Shown piece by piece: positions 55,528 to 64,000 of a stretch of DNA of 64,000 nt; the stretch's first letter is position 1, and each line of letters starts with the position of its first letter. A program made the position numbers and the translations under genes. The notes beneath the pieces were generated by a model. The model worked only from the letters and a program-made list of their open reading frames with translations. It was not told where the DNA came from and ran no database searches. Location of the stretch: positions 2,133,014 to 2,197,013 of the forward strand of contig NZ_CP031700.1 in NCBI RefSeq assembly GCF_008807015.1, written 5' to 3'. This DNA is from Neisseria zalophi (GTDB lineage: Bacteria; Pseudomonadota; Gammaproteobacteria; Burkholderiales; Neisseriaceae).

Positions 55528-57012
55528 TTAATACAGACCCTCGCGCTCTTCACGGGTACTGATATAGATATTTTTCACTTGAGTATAAGCATTCAATATC
55601 ATTTTATGGGTTTCACGACCGATACCGGATGTTTTGTAACCGCCGAATGGTGCGCCGGCAGGCAGACGGTTATAACAGTTCACCCAAACACGACCGGTTT
55701 CCAATGCATGTGAAACACGCAGGCAACGGTTAATGTCTTTACTCCAAACTGCACCGCCTAAGCCGTATTCGGAATCATTGGCCATTTTCACCACTTCTTC
55801 TTCGGTTTTGAATTTAATCACGGTTGCCACAGGGCCGAAGATTTCTTCTTGAGAAATACGGGCATCATTACCTTTAGCTTCAATCAGAGTCGGCTCAACG
55901 AACTCGCCTTTACCCAAATCGCCACTTTCAATTTTCTTACCGCCGGTAATAATACGGCCACCTTCTTGCTCACCGATTTTCACATATTTCAGAATAGTTT
56001 CCAGTTGGCCGACATTAACCTGAGCACCCATTTGAGTATCGTCTTCCCAAGGCAGGCCGACTTTCACTTTTTTAAACTCTTCTGCCAAGGCTGCAACAAA
56101 TTTATCGTAGATACCTTCTTGAACGAAAATCCGTGAACCGGCACAGCACACTTGGCCTTGGTTAAACAAAATACCTTTTTGTGCACCTTCTAAAGCTTTA
56201 TCAAAAGGCATATCGTCAAAGAAAATATTGGCAGACTTACCGCCCAATTCCAAAGTAGACGGAATCAACATTTCCGCTGCCGCAATACCGACACGACGAC
56301 CGACCGCAGTCGAACCGGTAAAGGCTAATTTATTAAAGCCTTTATGGTGCAGCATATATTCACCTGATTTGGAACCACTACCGGTAATAATATTGAATAC
56401 GCCTTTGGGTAGCAGATGATTGATTTTTTGAGCCAACGACAACAAACTCAATGAAGTGCTGCTAGAAGGGTGAATCACAATGGTACAACCAGCCGCCAAC
56501 GCAGGGGCGATTTTCCATGCAGCCATCAGGAATGGGAAGTTCCACGGAATAATCTGACCGACCACGCCAATCGGTTCACGCAATACGAGGGATAAATCTT
56601 CTCCATCCAACTGATTGCATGTACCCTCTTCTCCACGGATAACACCGGCAAAATAACGGAAATGATCGGAAGCCAACGGAATATCTGCGGCACGGGTTTC
56701 ACGAATCGGTTTACCGTTATCCAGTGTTTCCTGCAACGCAAACAACTCGGCATTCTCATCAATCACATCGGCAATTTTATTGAGAATGGCTGCACGTTCT
56801 GTAACGGTCGTTTTACCCCATGTTTTAAAAGCTTTCTGTGCGGCTTCAACAGCAGCATCCACATCTTCATTCGTAGCCTCGACAAATTTGGCCAACTCCT
56901 CATTATTAGCCGGATTGTAAGACGTACGCATTTCGCCTTTGCTGCCTTTGGTCCATTCGCCATTAATCAGCAAACCATATTCTTTATCAAATACATTTAA
57001 ATTTTTAGCCAT
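55528..57012 (-). CDS. NAD-dependent aldehyde dehydrogenase
   Basis: A 494-residue ALDH. VGQIIPWNFPFLMAAWKIAPALAAG is the cofactor loop, FTGSTAVGRR the NAD-binding turn, LELGGKSANIFFDD the general-base glutamate, and QGQVCCAGSRIFV the catalytic cysteine (first of a CC pair at about 303). The tail INAYTQVKNIYIS is usual in acetaldehyde dehydrogenases of the ExaC/AldB kind. The start MAKNLNVFDKEY is chosen since AGGAG stands seven bases before it; longer forms are not supported. Confidence 0.94.
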   Translation of the reverse strand: MAKNLNVFDKEYGLLINGEWTKGSKGEMRTSYNPANNEELAKFVEATNEDVDAAVEAAQKAFKTWGKTTVTERAAILNKIADVIDENAELFALQETLDNGKPIRETRAADIPLASDHFRYFAGVIRGEEGTCNQLDGEDLSLVLREPIGVVGQIIPWNFPFLMAAWKIAPALAAGCTIVIHPSSSTSLSLLSLAQKINHLLPKGVFNIITGSGSKSGEYMLHHKGFNKLAFTGSTAVGRRVGIAAAEMLIPSTLELGGKSANIFFDDMPFDKALEGAQKGILFNQGQVCCAGSRIFVQEGIYDKFVAALAEEFKKVKVGLPWEDDTQMGAQVNVGQLETILKYVKIGEQEGGRIITGGKKIESGDLGKGEFVEPTLIEAKGNDARISQEEIFGPVATVIKFKTEEEVVKMANDSEYGLGGAVWSKDINRCLRVSHALETGRVWVNCYNRLPAGAPFGGYKTSGIGRETHKMILNAYTQVKNIYISTREEREGLY

Positions 57013-57171
57013 TGTCATTCTCCTAAGTTTATAGTTATAAGCTCGTAAGCTTGACTTTAGCATAGTAGCTTTCAACTGATGTTTCAAGCATATCCGGCCG
57101 AGAGTATTGTAAAATTATGCTTTTTTTTATCACTAGATATTAATGCCAATAGCATTTGATTACACTCATTT

Positions 57172-59406
57172 TTAATTAAACGGTTTCTTCTGCCAGTATG
57201 GTTTTATATCTTTCAGACGGCCTATAAAAACATCTTGCTCTTCATTACCTAATTCGAATACCAAAGCACCGGATAAATCGGTACGCAATAATGTGATGCC
57301 GTGCGCCCGCAAACGCCGTCTAACCGCCTTTGCCGGATGTTTATAAGCATTGGCATAACCGCTGGACGCCACCGCATAACGTGGCGAAACCGTATTCAAA
57401 AAGCGTCCGCTTGAAGACGACCCACTACCGTGATGCCCCAAAATCAGTACTTGGCTATACAACTTTTCACCAAATTCATTAACCAATGCCGATTCGCCGC
57501 TTTTTCTTAAATCGCCCGTAACCAATAACGACTGCCCTGCGGCCAACACCCGCAAGACGCAACTTTTATCATTATCTTCACGCGCCAAGGTTTCAGACGG
57601 CCTTAAAAATTCAAAATACACGCCGTCCCAAAACCAATAACGTTCTTCACACAACGAAGCCCCGTTATAAAACTCAGGCTGGCCGGCCATGATCAGTTGC
57701 GGCTTTTTCGCTTGATTGACTTGTCGGAATCCACCGTCGTGATCGGCATCATGATGCGACAATACCAACATATCCAAATGCCGCACCCCCGCCGCATTCA
57801 GACTGGGCAGAATATTCATCACCGCCGTCGGCTCCGTACCCGTGTCAAACAAAAGATGATGCCGGTGCGTCTGCATCCATACCGACAAACCCTGCCCCGC
57901 ATCCCAAACGGTAATTTTCAGACGGCCTTGGGCGACTTCCGGCGGACGATATACCACAAACCCCAACAACACCAAACAGGCAAAAGGTTTCCAACCGCTG
58001 CCGCGCGGCAATAACAACAGCCATGCCGAAACCACGGCCAACAAAAGCAGATAAGGCGGCGCCGCGGCAACCGCATATTCCGGCGCACCTTGCGCCATAT
58101 ACGCCAGCGCACGCAATGTATATTCGCCCGCACCCGCCGCCAGCCACTGTAATGCCGGAAGCGGTACTAAAGAAGCCAATAAAGCCAGCGGCACCAACAC
58201 CCACGAAAACCACGGCACCGCCACCATATTGACCAACGGGCTAATCAGCGGCAGCGAAGCAAATATACTGCCCAAAGCCACCGCTGAAAGTACCGAAACT
58301 GCCCACTGGGCGCGTAATACCTGCCGCCACCCCTTATCTGTTTTCAGACGGCCTGACGATACCCACAACAACGCCCCCACCAAGCCGAAAGACAACCATA
58401 GCCCTGCACTCAGTACCGCCTGCGGGTCAAACAGCAACACCAGCGCCAATGCCTGCCACCAACCGCGCCACGCCGCCACACCGTTACCGCACCACCAAGC
58501 CCATGCCAATGCAGACAACATCAAAACGCTACGTTGCGTCGGCACGGAAAAACCCGCCAAACCCGCATACAACAAAGCCGCCGTTAGCCCTGCGGCCAAT
58601 ATCCATAAACGCGGTATTTTCGGCACAAACGGCCATAGGCGTAATATTTGTTTCATCAACCAGCCCGCCAATAAAGCCACCATGCCCACATGCAGGCCCG
58701 AAATACTCACCAGATGATTTAAACCCAATGGCCGAAAGGTTTGCCAAATATCTGCTCTTAAAGCCGATTTTTCACCCAAACTCAATGCCCGCATTAATGA
58801 CAGGCCGTCTGAAAAATCATGGTCGCGCATATCGGCTTGCTGCCAATTCAAACTGATGGCTTCCCGAACCGCTAACAGTCCGCCTGCGCGACCCGACAAC
58901 TGTTTCCGCTCCTTGCCAACCGTACCCCAGCCATCGAAACCGGATGCCAATGCCCATGCCTCACGATTTAATCCGCGCAAATTAACTTCGCCGACAGGCG
59001 CACGCACTCTGGCAGAAACTTGCCACCGGCTACCTGCCGGCCAATCCCGTAAATGATAGTCCGACAAGCGCAAACGATAATGTTTGCCGGATTCATCAAC
59101 CGCATCGGCAACAAAACGTACCCGCCGCCTATCAGCCTGAGACAAGTCGATGACTTGAACGGTCAACGGTACGGAAACCACTTCCTCAGACAGCGGCCAC
59201 TGTTTAGCCAACTGCCATTGCGTATGCCCGATGCCATACAACATGCCCGAAAGACACACCCAAGCCCACCCTGCCGCACGAAACCGCCATGCCGCCGCTA
59301 ATAGAACCAACCACAGTACAATAGACCATGCCCACGGCGGCACAACAGGCAATGCAAACGACACCGCCACACCTGCCACCCATAGCGGCAACCCGAATCC
59401 CCGCAT
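57172..59406 (-). CDS. comEC: DNA uptake channel protein ComEC/Rec2 (ComA)
   Basis: A 744-residue competence protein that carries single-stranded DNA across the inner membrane. It has an N-terminal OB-like domain, a ComEC membrane core (DFSDGLSLMRALSLGEK, LVSISGLHVGMVALLAG) and a metallo-beta-lactamase C-terminal domain (VLSHHDADHDGGF, LVTGDL, LGHHGSGSSSS). Five DUS cores lie in the gene (57213, 57593, 57917, 58343, 58802). The ATG at 59406 is used over an adjoining TTG. Confidence 0.94.
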   Translation of the reverse strand: MRGFGLPLWVAGVAVSFALPVVPPWAWSIVLWLVLLAAAWRFRAAGWAWVCLSGMLYGIGHTQWQLAKQWPLSEEVVSVPLTVQVIDLSQADRRRVRFVADAVDESGKHYRLRLSDYHLRDWPAGSRWQVSARVRAPVGEVNLRGLNREAWALASGFDGWGTVGKERKQLSGRAGGLLAVREAISLNWQQADMRDHDFSDGLSLMRALSLGEKSALRADIWQTFRPLGLNHLVSISGLHVGMVALLAGWLMKQILRLWPFVPKIPRLWILAAGLTAALLYAGLAGFSVPTQRSVLMLSALAWAWWCGNGVAAWRGWWQALALVLLFDPQAVLSAGLWLSFGLVGALLWVSSGRLKTDKGWRQVLRAQWAVSVLSAVALGSIFASLPLISPLVNMVAVPWFSWVLVPLALLASLVPLPALQWLAAGAGEYTLRALAYMAQGAPEYAVAAAPPYLLLLAVVSAWLLLLPRGSGWKPFACLVLLGFVVYRPPEVAQGRLKITVWDAGQGLSVWMQTHRHHLLFDTGTEPTAVMNILPSLNAAGVRHLDMLVLSHHDADHDGGFRQVNQAKKPQLIMAGQPEFYNGASLCEERYWFWDGVYFEFLRPSETLAREDNDKSCVLRVLAAGQSLLVTGDLRKSGESALVNEFGEKLYSQVLILGHHGSGSSSSGRFLNTVSPRYAVASSGYANAYKHPAKAVRRRLRAHGITLLRTDLSGALVFELGNEEQDVFIGRLKDIKPYWQKKPFN

Positions 59407-59640
59407 CAATAAAATTCTTTTTAATAATAAACACAGTTATCATAAAGCAATATAAGCAGAACGTCATCCGTATATATTCCAAAAGCCAAACACCCTGTTA
59501 TGATAGATATATTTAGGATAGAAAAGAAAAAACGCAATCTGCCGAACTTTTTCGGTATACCTGCATCAGTGATAAAAACAGGATAATTACAATGCCCGTA
59601 CTATTTTTCTAACAACTATAGATAACAAAGGAGCTGTATT

Positions 59641-60141
59641 ATGCTTTCTACAAAAATCATCACTCATCTAAACGATCAAATGAATCTTGAGTTTTATTCA
59701 TCCAACGTTTACCTGCAAATGTCCGCATGGGCAGACAGCCACGGTTTTGAAGGCACTGCCGCATTCTTAAAAGCACATGCCGCCGAAGAAATGCAGCATA
59801 TGCAACGGCTTTTCGATTATTTGAGCGAAACCGGTGCTACGCCTAAAATCGGCACAATTGATGCCCCTAGAGCAGACTATAACGGCTTAAAAGATGTTTT
59901 TGAGACTGTATACGCACATGAAAAAATGATTACGCAAAAAATCAATGAATTGGTTGAAGCCACATTTGCCGAAAAAGATTTTTCATCATTTAATTTCTTG
60001 CAATGGTATGTAGCCGAACAACATGAAGAAGAGCGTTTATTCAAATCTATTTTAGACAAGCTCAATTTAGTCGGTGACGACGGCAAAGGGCTGTATTATG
60101 TTGATAAAGACTTATCGGCATTAATCCCACCTGCTGCCTAA
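59641..60141 (+). CDS. ftnA: Non-haem ferritin
   Basis: A 166-residue FtnA-type ferritin. The ferroxidase residues Glu17, Glu50, His53 (EEMQH) and Glu94 match E. coli FtnA positions; [13 protein letters not shown] has the B/C-site residues. It stores iron as a 24-mer. AAGGAGCTGTATT precedes the ATG. No clear Fur box is seen upstream. Confidence 0.95.
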   Translation: MLSTKIITHLNDQMNLEFYSSNVYLQMSAWADSHGFEGTAAFLKAHAAEEMQHMQRLFDYLSETGATPKIGTIDAPRADYNGLKDVFETVYAHEKMITQKINELVEATFAEKDFSSFNFLQWYVAEQHEEERLFKSILDKLNLVGDDGKGLYYVDKDLSALIPPAA

Positions 60142-60346
60142 AACTTTATTATTCACAGGCTGATAACTAAAAATTATCAGCCTGCATTAAATAACATTCA
60201 CATCCGAATAAACCAGTAAAAGTATGGTTTATATCCATTTGATTAGAACCCTGTATCTTGTTATTCTGAAAATCTATTAGAATAACCAAGCGGTATCATG
60301 AATTTGTTATAATCTGCTCATTATCTATTTCCCACAATTCAAATAA

Positions 60347-60691
60347 ATGATGCGTTACTTTATTTTATTCCCTGTCTTACTTTGTGCTGCTTGCGGTTCT
60401 CAAAAAGCTGTACGCCCCAATGCCCCCACTCCTTTAGTGGCTGAAGCACAAACACAAACTATCCATTATCAAGCAGGAAAAAACAAACGCCTGACTGCGG
60501 TTTATAACAACAGTAACAGCCCGCTTACCGTAGAGCTGCGCCAAGGTAATACGGTTGAAACACTACAGCAAATCCAATCATGGGCACAAGGCGTAGAATA
60601 TGGCAATGCCACCACACGCTGGCATATACAAGATAGCCGCGCCACTTTAAAACGTAAAGGCTCAACTACAGTCTATCGTGAAGTAGAATAA
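60347..60691 (+). CDS. Small lipoprotein of unknown function
   Basis: A 114-residue protein starting MMRYFILFPVLLCAAC, a lipobox with the lipidated cysteine at 16. The mature part has a short proline-rich linker, then a probable small beta domain (TIHYQAGKNKRLTAVYNNSNSPLTVELRQGNTVETLQQ). The TATAAT at 60307-60312 could be its -10. The family is not recognised. A DUS hairpin follows 50 bases downstream. Confidence 0.82.
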   Translation: MMRYFILFPVLLCAACGSQKAVRPNAPTPLVAEAQTQTIHYQAGKNKRLTAVYNNSNSPLTVELRQGNTVETLQQIQSWAQGVEYGNATTRWHIQDSRATLKRKGSTTVYREVE

Positions 60692-60740
60692 GCTGCCTAA
60701 TCGGTTTGAATACAATCTACTTTCCACATTTATTTGATAA

Positions 60741-60774
60741 TAAGGCCGTCTGAAAACTTTTTCAGACGGCCTTA
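60741..60774. terminator. DUS-pair terminator after the small lipoprotein gene
   Basis: TAAGGCCGTCTGAAAA pairs with TTTTCAGACGGCCTTA around CT, between two convergent genes. Confidence 0.82.
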
Positions 60775-60811
60775 CTCCCATGTATTCATCCAATGCTTGT
60801 TGATAACCTTT

Positions 60812-61621
60812 TTATACCGATGCGATTAAGGTAACAACATCTAATGTAAATGAGCCATCTTCTTGAATATCAAAATAGTTTTTTAAATCTTGGCTACTAC
60901 CTTGTTGCAATGCCCTGATACTGGCAACAAAATGCTCAGGGGTACGCATTCTCGTTATCCAAGAAGCAAAATCTAACGGCAACTTATGCGTTTGCATACT
61001 CTGAACCTGTAACCCTGCATATCCCAACATAGTTTGCCATTGAGAAGCGGAATAGTCCCGCACATGACTGGTATCCCGAAGGATTTCTATGGTTTGTAAA
61101 AAGCTGTCATAAAGTGGATTGGCGGGTGAGATAACATCTACCATCATCACTTTGGCATCTGGCTTACAAACCCGCCGAACTTCTTTTAAAGCTTAGAGCA
61201 CATCTTGCCAATGGTGCGCTGAAAAACGACTGATAACCATATCAAAGCTATCATCGGCAAAAGGTAATAACTCAGCTATTCCTTGTTCTATCTCAATATT
61301 ATCCAGCCCTCTTTCTTTCGCCGTTTTCGCTACAAGGTTCAGCATATCTTTTGATAAATCATAAGCAATCACTTTATGAGCCCACGGCGCCACATTAAAG
61401 CTAACATGCCCGGCTCCACATCCCAAATCTAATACAGTAGGTTGCTGCAACTGTTGTACTTGTTGCGCCATTAATGCAAATTCTTGGCCTGAAGCATGTA
61501 CACTGCTTTGCAAATATAAATTTGCCTGCGAGCTAAATTGCTTATCTATCAGATCATTATGGGTTTTGTAACCAGATACTGGTTTATCGGTGTTATTTAT
61601 ATTTGTATTATTCATATTCAA
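60812..61621 (-). pseudogene. Class I SAM methyltransferase gene broken by one in-frame stop
   Basis: Reading 61621 downward, 142 codons (with the SAM loop VLDLGCGAGHVSFNVAPWAHKV and the later SRFSAHHWQDVL) end in TAA at 61193-61195. The same frame continues without shift as ALKEVRRVCKPDAKVMMVDV and on to a normal end at 60812, giving an intact reading frame of 269 codons but for this one codon. UbiE/YcgJ-type methyltransferases have HHW...ALKE..RV.KPGG here, so the stop most likely replaced Gln (CAA). An in-frame ATG restarts at 61150 but yields only the C-terminal half. Confidence 0.85.
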
Positions 61622-61930
61622 CCGCCTGTCTGTCGCTATTCGACCAATAATAATTGATTATCCCATTTAATAATATCATATCAATAATCAACATATTTTA
61701 TATTTTAAAATATAAAACAAAAGTTTATATATCATTATTCTATTAGTAAATACGCACTGCTTATTATTTTATCCTATCTACCCACATCCGAAACAATACC
61801 GTACATTAGTGATTTAACTCGGTAAAGTAATATGAAAAGAGGCCGTCTGAAATTTTTTTCAGACGGCCTCTTTTCATTGATCACTACACAATCCCATCTT
61901 GGGCGCTATCAAGAAAAACTCAGCTTCCCG
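61622..61930. other. AT-rich gap with palindrome and DUS hairpin
   Basis: This 309-base gap has a perfect 22-base AT-only palindrome at 61696-61717, just upstream of the methyltransferase relic, and a DUS hairpin at 61833-61876. No gene is seen. Confidence 0.6.
61833..61876. terminator. DUS-pair terminator after pncC
   Basis: TGAAAAGAGGCCGTCTGAAA and its perfect complement flank TTTT, a 20-bp stem 54 bases after the pncC stop on the minus strand. Confidence 0.85.
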
Positions 61931-62422
61931 TTACTTTGGCTGTTTATTTTTCTCAATGATTTTTTCATATAAAAATGTTAAAGCAAACTCTACGGCCTGG
62001 CGGCGTACTTCATCACGATCGCCTTCAAATAGCGCGGTCTTGGCCCAAATACGCTGCTTGGTTGCCAATCCGAACCATACCGTCCCCACAGGTTTTTCCT
62101 CACTACCACCGGTTGGACCGGCAATACCGGAAATACTCAAAGCATAATCCGTTTTGGTGATCAGCAATGCACCAAGTGCCATTTCACGCACCGTTTCTTC
62201 ACTAACGGCACCATAAAATTCCAAGGTATTTTTTTTCACACCCAAAATATTCTGTTTGGCTTCATTACTATACGTTACCAACCCTGCTTGAAACCATGCG
62301 GAGCTGCCCGGTAAACTGGTAAGTGCTCCTGATAACAATCCTCCGGTGCAAGATTCGGCACAAGAAACGGTTTGGCCATATTCGACAAGCAGCCCGGTGA
62401 GATCGGCTAGAATATTATCCAT
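61931..62422 (-). CDS. pncC: CinA-family nicotinamide-nucleotide amidase
   Basis: A 163-residue CinA C-terminal-type protein. VSCAESCTGGLLSGALTSLPGSSAWFQAGLVTYSNEAK is the catalytic start with the Ser-Lys type nucleophile region, and ALSISGIAGPTGGSEEKPVGTVWFGLA is the conserved second motif. It deamidates NMN to NaMN in pyridine nucleotide salvage. It lacks the N-terminal MoaB-like half of full CinA, which is common. Confidence 0.92.
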   Translation of the reverse strand: MDNILADLTGLLVEYGQTVSCAESCTGGLLSGALTSLPGSSAWFQAGLVTYSNEAKQNILGVKKNTLEFYGAVSEETVREMALGALLITKTDYALSISGIAGPTGGSEEKPVGTVWFGLATKQRIWAKTALFEGDRDEVRRQAVEFALTFLYEKIIEKNKQPK

Positions 62423-62778
62423 AATATAAAGCTTCCATATAGAGTGCTCGGAAAGAATGCCAACAGTAGCTTCTATATCATCTGTTTGATTCCCAAAACA
62501 CTAAAATTGTGACTCAAATAACACTGCTTATAATTCACCCTATTTTATCCTATCTGCTTATCTTCGTGGCGATTCATCCATTATTTTCACTAACAAAACG
62601 ATATATTTACTGAAAATATCACCGAACAACACTTCTTTATTATCTTTATCTACCATTCTAAAAAATCAATCTAAATATATGGTTGTACGAATACTATGCA
62701 ATAAAAACCGGTTTGGTATTCATGCTGATTCCAAACGGATTTTTTGTCTCAATTATACTAACATCATAAATATCAAAC
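62423..62778. other. Intergenic region between pncC and the TRAP relic
   Basis: This 356-base AT-rich gap has no gene. A weak stem (CCGGTTTGG ... CCAAACGG then ATTTTTTG) at 62708-62748 may be an old terminator. Confidence 0.5.
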
Positions 62779-63290
62779 TCATAATAAGCCAAGCGAGATA
62801 ATCGGAAAGGCGATTAATATGGCCAACCTGATAAATTATAAAATAATAAATAGTATTACTACCGTAAACATATCGGCAAGCTTAATATGCGGTGCAATCA
62901 CCTTAATCACAAAAATATTCATTCCCATCTGCGGCGTAATCAATCCAAGTTCGACGGTCAGCACGGTAATAATGCCGAAGCAAATCGGATCAAATTCTAA
63001 GGAAACAACAGGATAGACCACAGGAATAGTAATCATCAACATGGCCGAAGCATCCATAAACAATCCTAGAAGGATGCACAGCAAAATAATCATAGGGCTA
63101 ACAGCCAAACCCGAAATCCATACTGATAAGGTATAAGACAAGCGGGAAACAAAGATAGCGTTTCTATTAATGACTGCTTCAAGCCCTTAAGGCGTATTCC
63201 TTTCACAACAGCATAAAACCAAGAGGCAAGTGCACCTATGGCGGCACCTTCAGTCGGCGTAAACACACCCATTAAAATCAAAAAGCATTA
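62779..63290 (-). pseudogene. TRAP transporter large permease (DctM) relic
   Basis: Only the C-terminal part is left. MGVFTPTEGAAIGALASWFYAVV then LKQSLIETL is in one frame. After an inner deletion and frameshift, SYTLSVWISGLAVSP, GLFMDASAMLMITIPVVYPVV and LTVELGLITPQMGMNIFVIK follow in another, matching DctM. A TAA at 62836-62838 breaks the last helix; the same frame goes on as FIRLAILIAFPIISLGLL to a stop at 62779. The N-terminal half is absent. It lies next to an IclR regulator gene, a common partner of TRAP operons. Confidence 0.78.
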
Positions 63291-63388
63291 AAATCACGTA
63301 AATTTGATATGATACCAACAAACAATCTGCTTCAATTCCAATAATAAGTAACAGTAAAATGCCTTATACAATATTAATCAAGTAAACC

Positions 63389-64000
63389 ATGATTCAACCA
63401 AATAAGACCCGTCACGGCGTAAAGTCAGTAGAAATCGGATTGTCGATTTTAGATATCTTAATTGACTATAAAGAGCCGATGAAATTAAAAGATATTGCTT
63501 TTACAATGCAAATGCCGGCAGCAAAAATACACCGTTATCTGGTTAGCATGACGGTGAAAAACTACGTGAAGCAATTAAGTAATGGATACTATACGGTAGG
63601 CAACCGGATTAACTCTATTCAACAAGCCGGTTTAGAACAAACCAGCGTACTAAACCAACTTAATAAAATAGCAACAGACATAAAAAACAATTTAAATTGT
63701 AGTGTGCAAGTAGCCAGATGGTTTAATGAAGGGCCTATTATTATTCAATCTGTCGATCTTAATAATTTTATTAGTATCAATACCCGTATAGGTTCCAAAA
63801 TGCCGTTATTCTCCTCTGCTACAGGAAAACTCTTAGCGAGCTACCAGCCTTTAGACATAATTAAACCCCTAGTATTAGCAGAATTAAAATCATTTTCAGA
63901 CAATTCAAATGAAGACAAGCTTAATGAAAATGACAGCATTGCACCGCCAAACAAACAAATCAAAGAAGATATTTTAAAACGTTGGCATGAATTTGAATCA
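63389..64000 (+). CDS. IclR-family transcriptional regulator (3' end beyond window)
   Basis: The gene runs off the window after 204 codons. The N-terminal helix-turn-helix is VEIGLSILDILIDYKEPMKLKDIAFTMQMPAAKIHRYLVSM at about 15-55. The effector domain follows, with VQVARWFNEGPIIIQSVDL and NTRIGSKMPLFSSATGKLLAS. It probably controlled the now broken divergent TRAP transporter. ATG at 63389 is the first in-frame start; no clear ribosome site is visible. It is AT-richer than core genes. Confidence 0.87.
   Translation, partial: MIQPNKTRHGVKSVEIGLSILDILIDYKEPMKLKDIAFTMQMPAAKIHRYLVSMTVKNYVKQLSNGYYTVGNRINSIQQAGLEQTSVLNQLNKIATDIKNNLNCSVQVARWFNEGPIIIQSVDLNNFISINTRIGSKMPLFSSATGKLLASYQPLDIIKPLVLAELKSFSDNSNEDKLNENDSIAPPNKQIKEDILKRWHEFES

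Overview
The window comes from a chromosome of the family Neisseriaceae, very probably a Neisseria species. The strongest sign is the DNA uptake sequence (DUS), present throughout as the 12-mer AGGCCGTCTGAA (the AG dialect), often as inverted pairs that form terminators behind genes. The gene set (di-haem ccoNOQP, comEC, lptFG, hldA/hldD, ubiCA, scattered isc genes) fits an oxygen-respiring, naturally competent Gram-negative betaproteobacterium. The species cannot be named from the sequence alone.

Layout. 0-2.2 kb: end of iscS, iscU, a small helix-hairpin-helix gene, iscA, then ppa. 2.2-5.4 kb (minus strand): an AbrB-type membrane protein preceded by a previously hidden relic of a TctA permease, a periplasmic hydroxyisourate hydrolase, and a GlcD-type FAD dehydrogenase. 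5.6-9.9 kb: an alanine-rich lipoprotein, slyD, hldD, hldA, pyrF. 10-15.1 kb: mnmC (oxidase half only), fabH, a cold-shock/DUF1294 membrane protein, fabD. 15.2-24.7 kb: lptG/lptF, leucyl aminopeptidase, ubiC-ubiA, nagZ, an HtrA-type lipoprotein protease, nth. 24.8-30.2 kb: a polar amino-acid ABC transporter, then hscA-fdx-iscX. 30.3-33.6 kb: a DUF442 protein, a DUF1275 membrane protein, an M61 peptidase. 33.9-37.2 kb: ccoN-O-Q-P behind an FNR-like box. 37.6-46.6 kb: a patatin lipoprotein, fhs, a MerR regulator divergent from a CDF exporter, an OmpA-type lipoprotein, msrC, pcm, a PerM-type protein, purM. 46.7-53.6 kb: an FMN glutamate-synthase-like protein, tRNA-Arg and tRNA-Glu, an EEP nuclease, trpE, an AT-rich islet with an AbiGi-family gene, purK. 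53.8-60.7 kb: a two-domain glycosyltransferase, aldehyde dehydrogenase, comEC, ferritin, a small lipoprotein. 60.8-64 kb: a decayed stretch with a methyltransferase broken by one stop codon, pncC, a TRAP permease relic, and the start of an IclR regulator that runs off the window.

How the genes work together. Two clusters supply Fe-S assembly (iscSUA and hscA-fdx-iscX) and serve clients such as endonuclease III. hldA/hldD, lptF/lptG, fabH/fabD and the glycosyltransferase serve outer-membrane lipid and lipooligosaccharide. ubiCA and ccoNOQP belong to respiration. comEC and the dense DUS belong to transformation.

The most interesting candidate for a little-described system is the solitary AbiGi-family gene at 51554-52393, which sits in a sharply AT-rich islet between trpE and purK without a recognisable partner. 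Other points worth a second look are the TctA relic with a one-base homopolymer frameshift, DUS-like hairpins in which both arms carry the same matching change, a strong palindrome in front of fabH, and the helix-hairpin-helix gene inside the isc operon. No CRISPR array, intact insertion sequence or prophage was seen.
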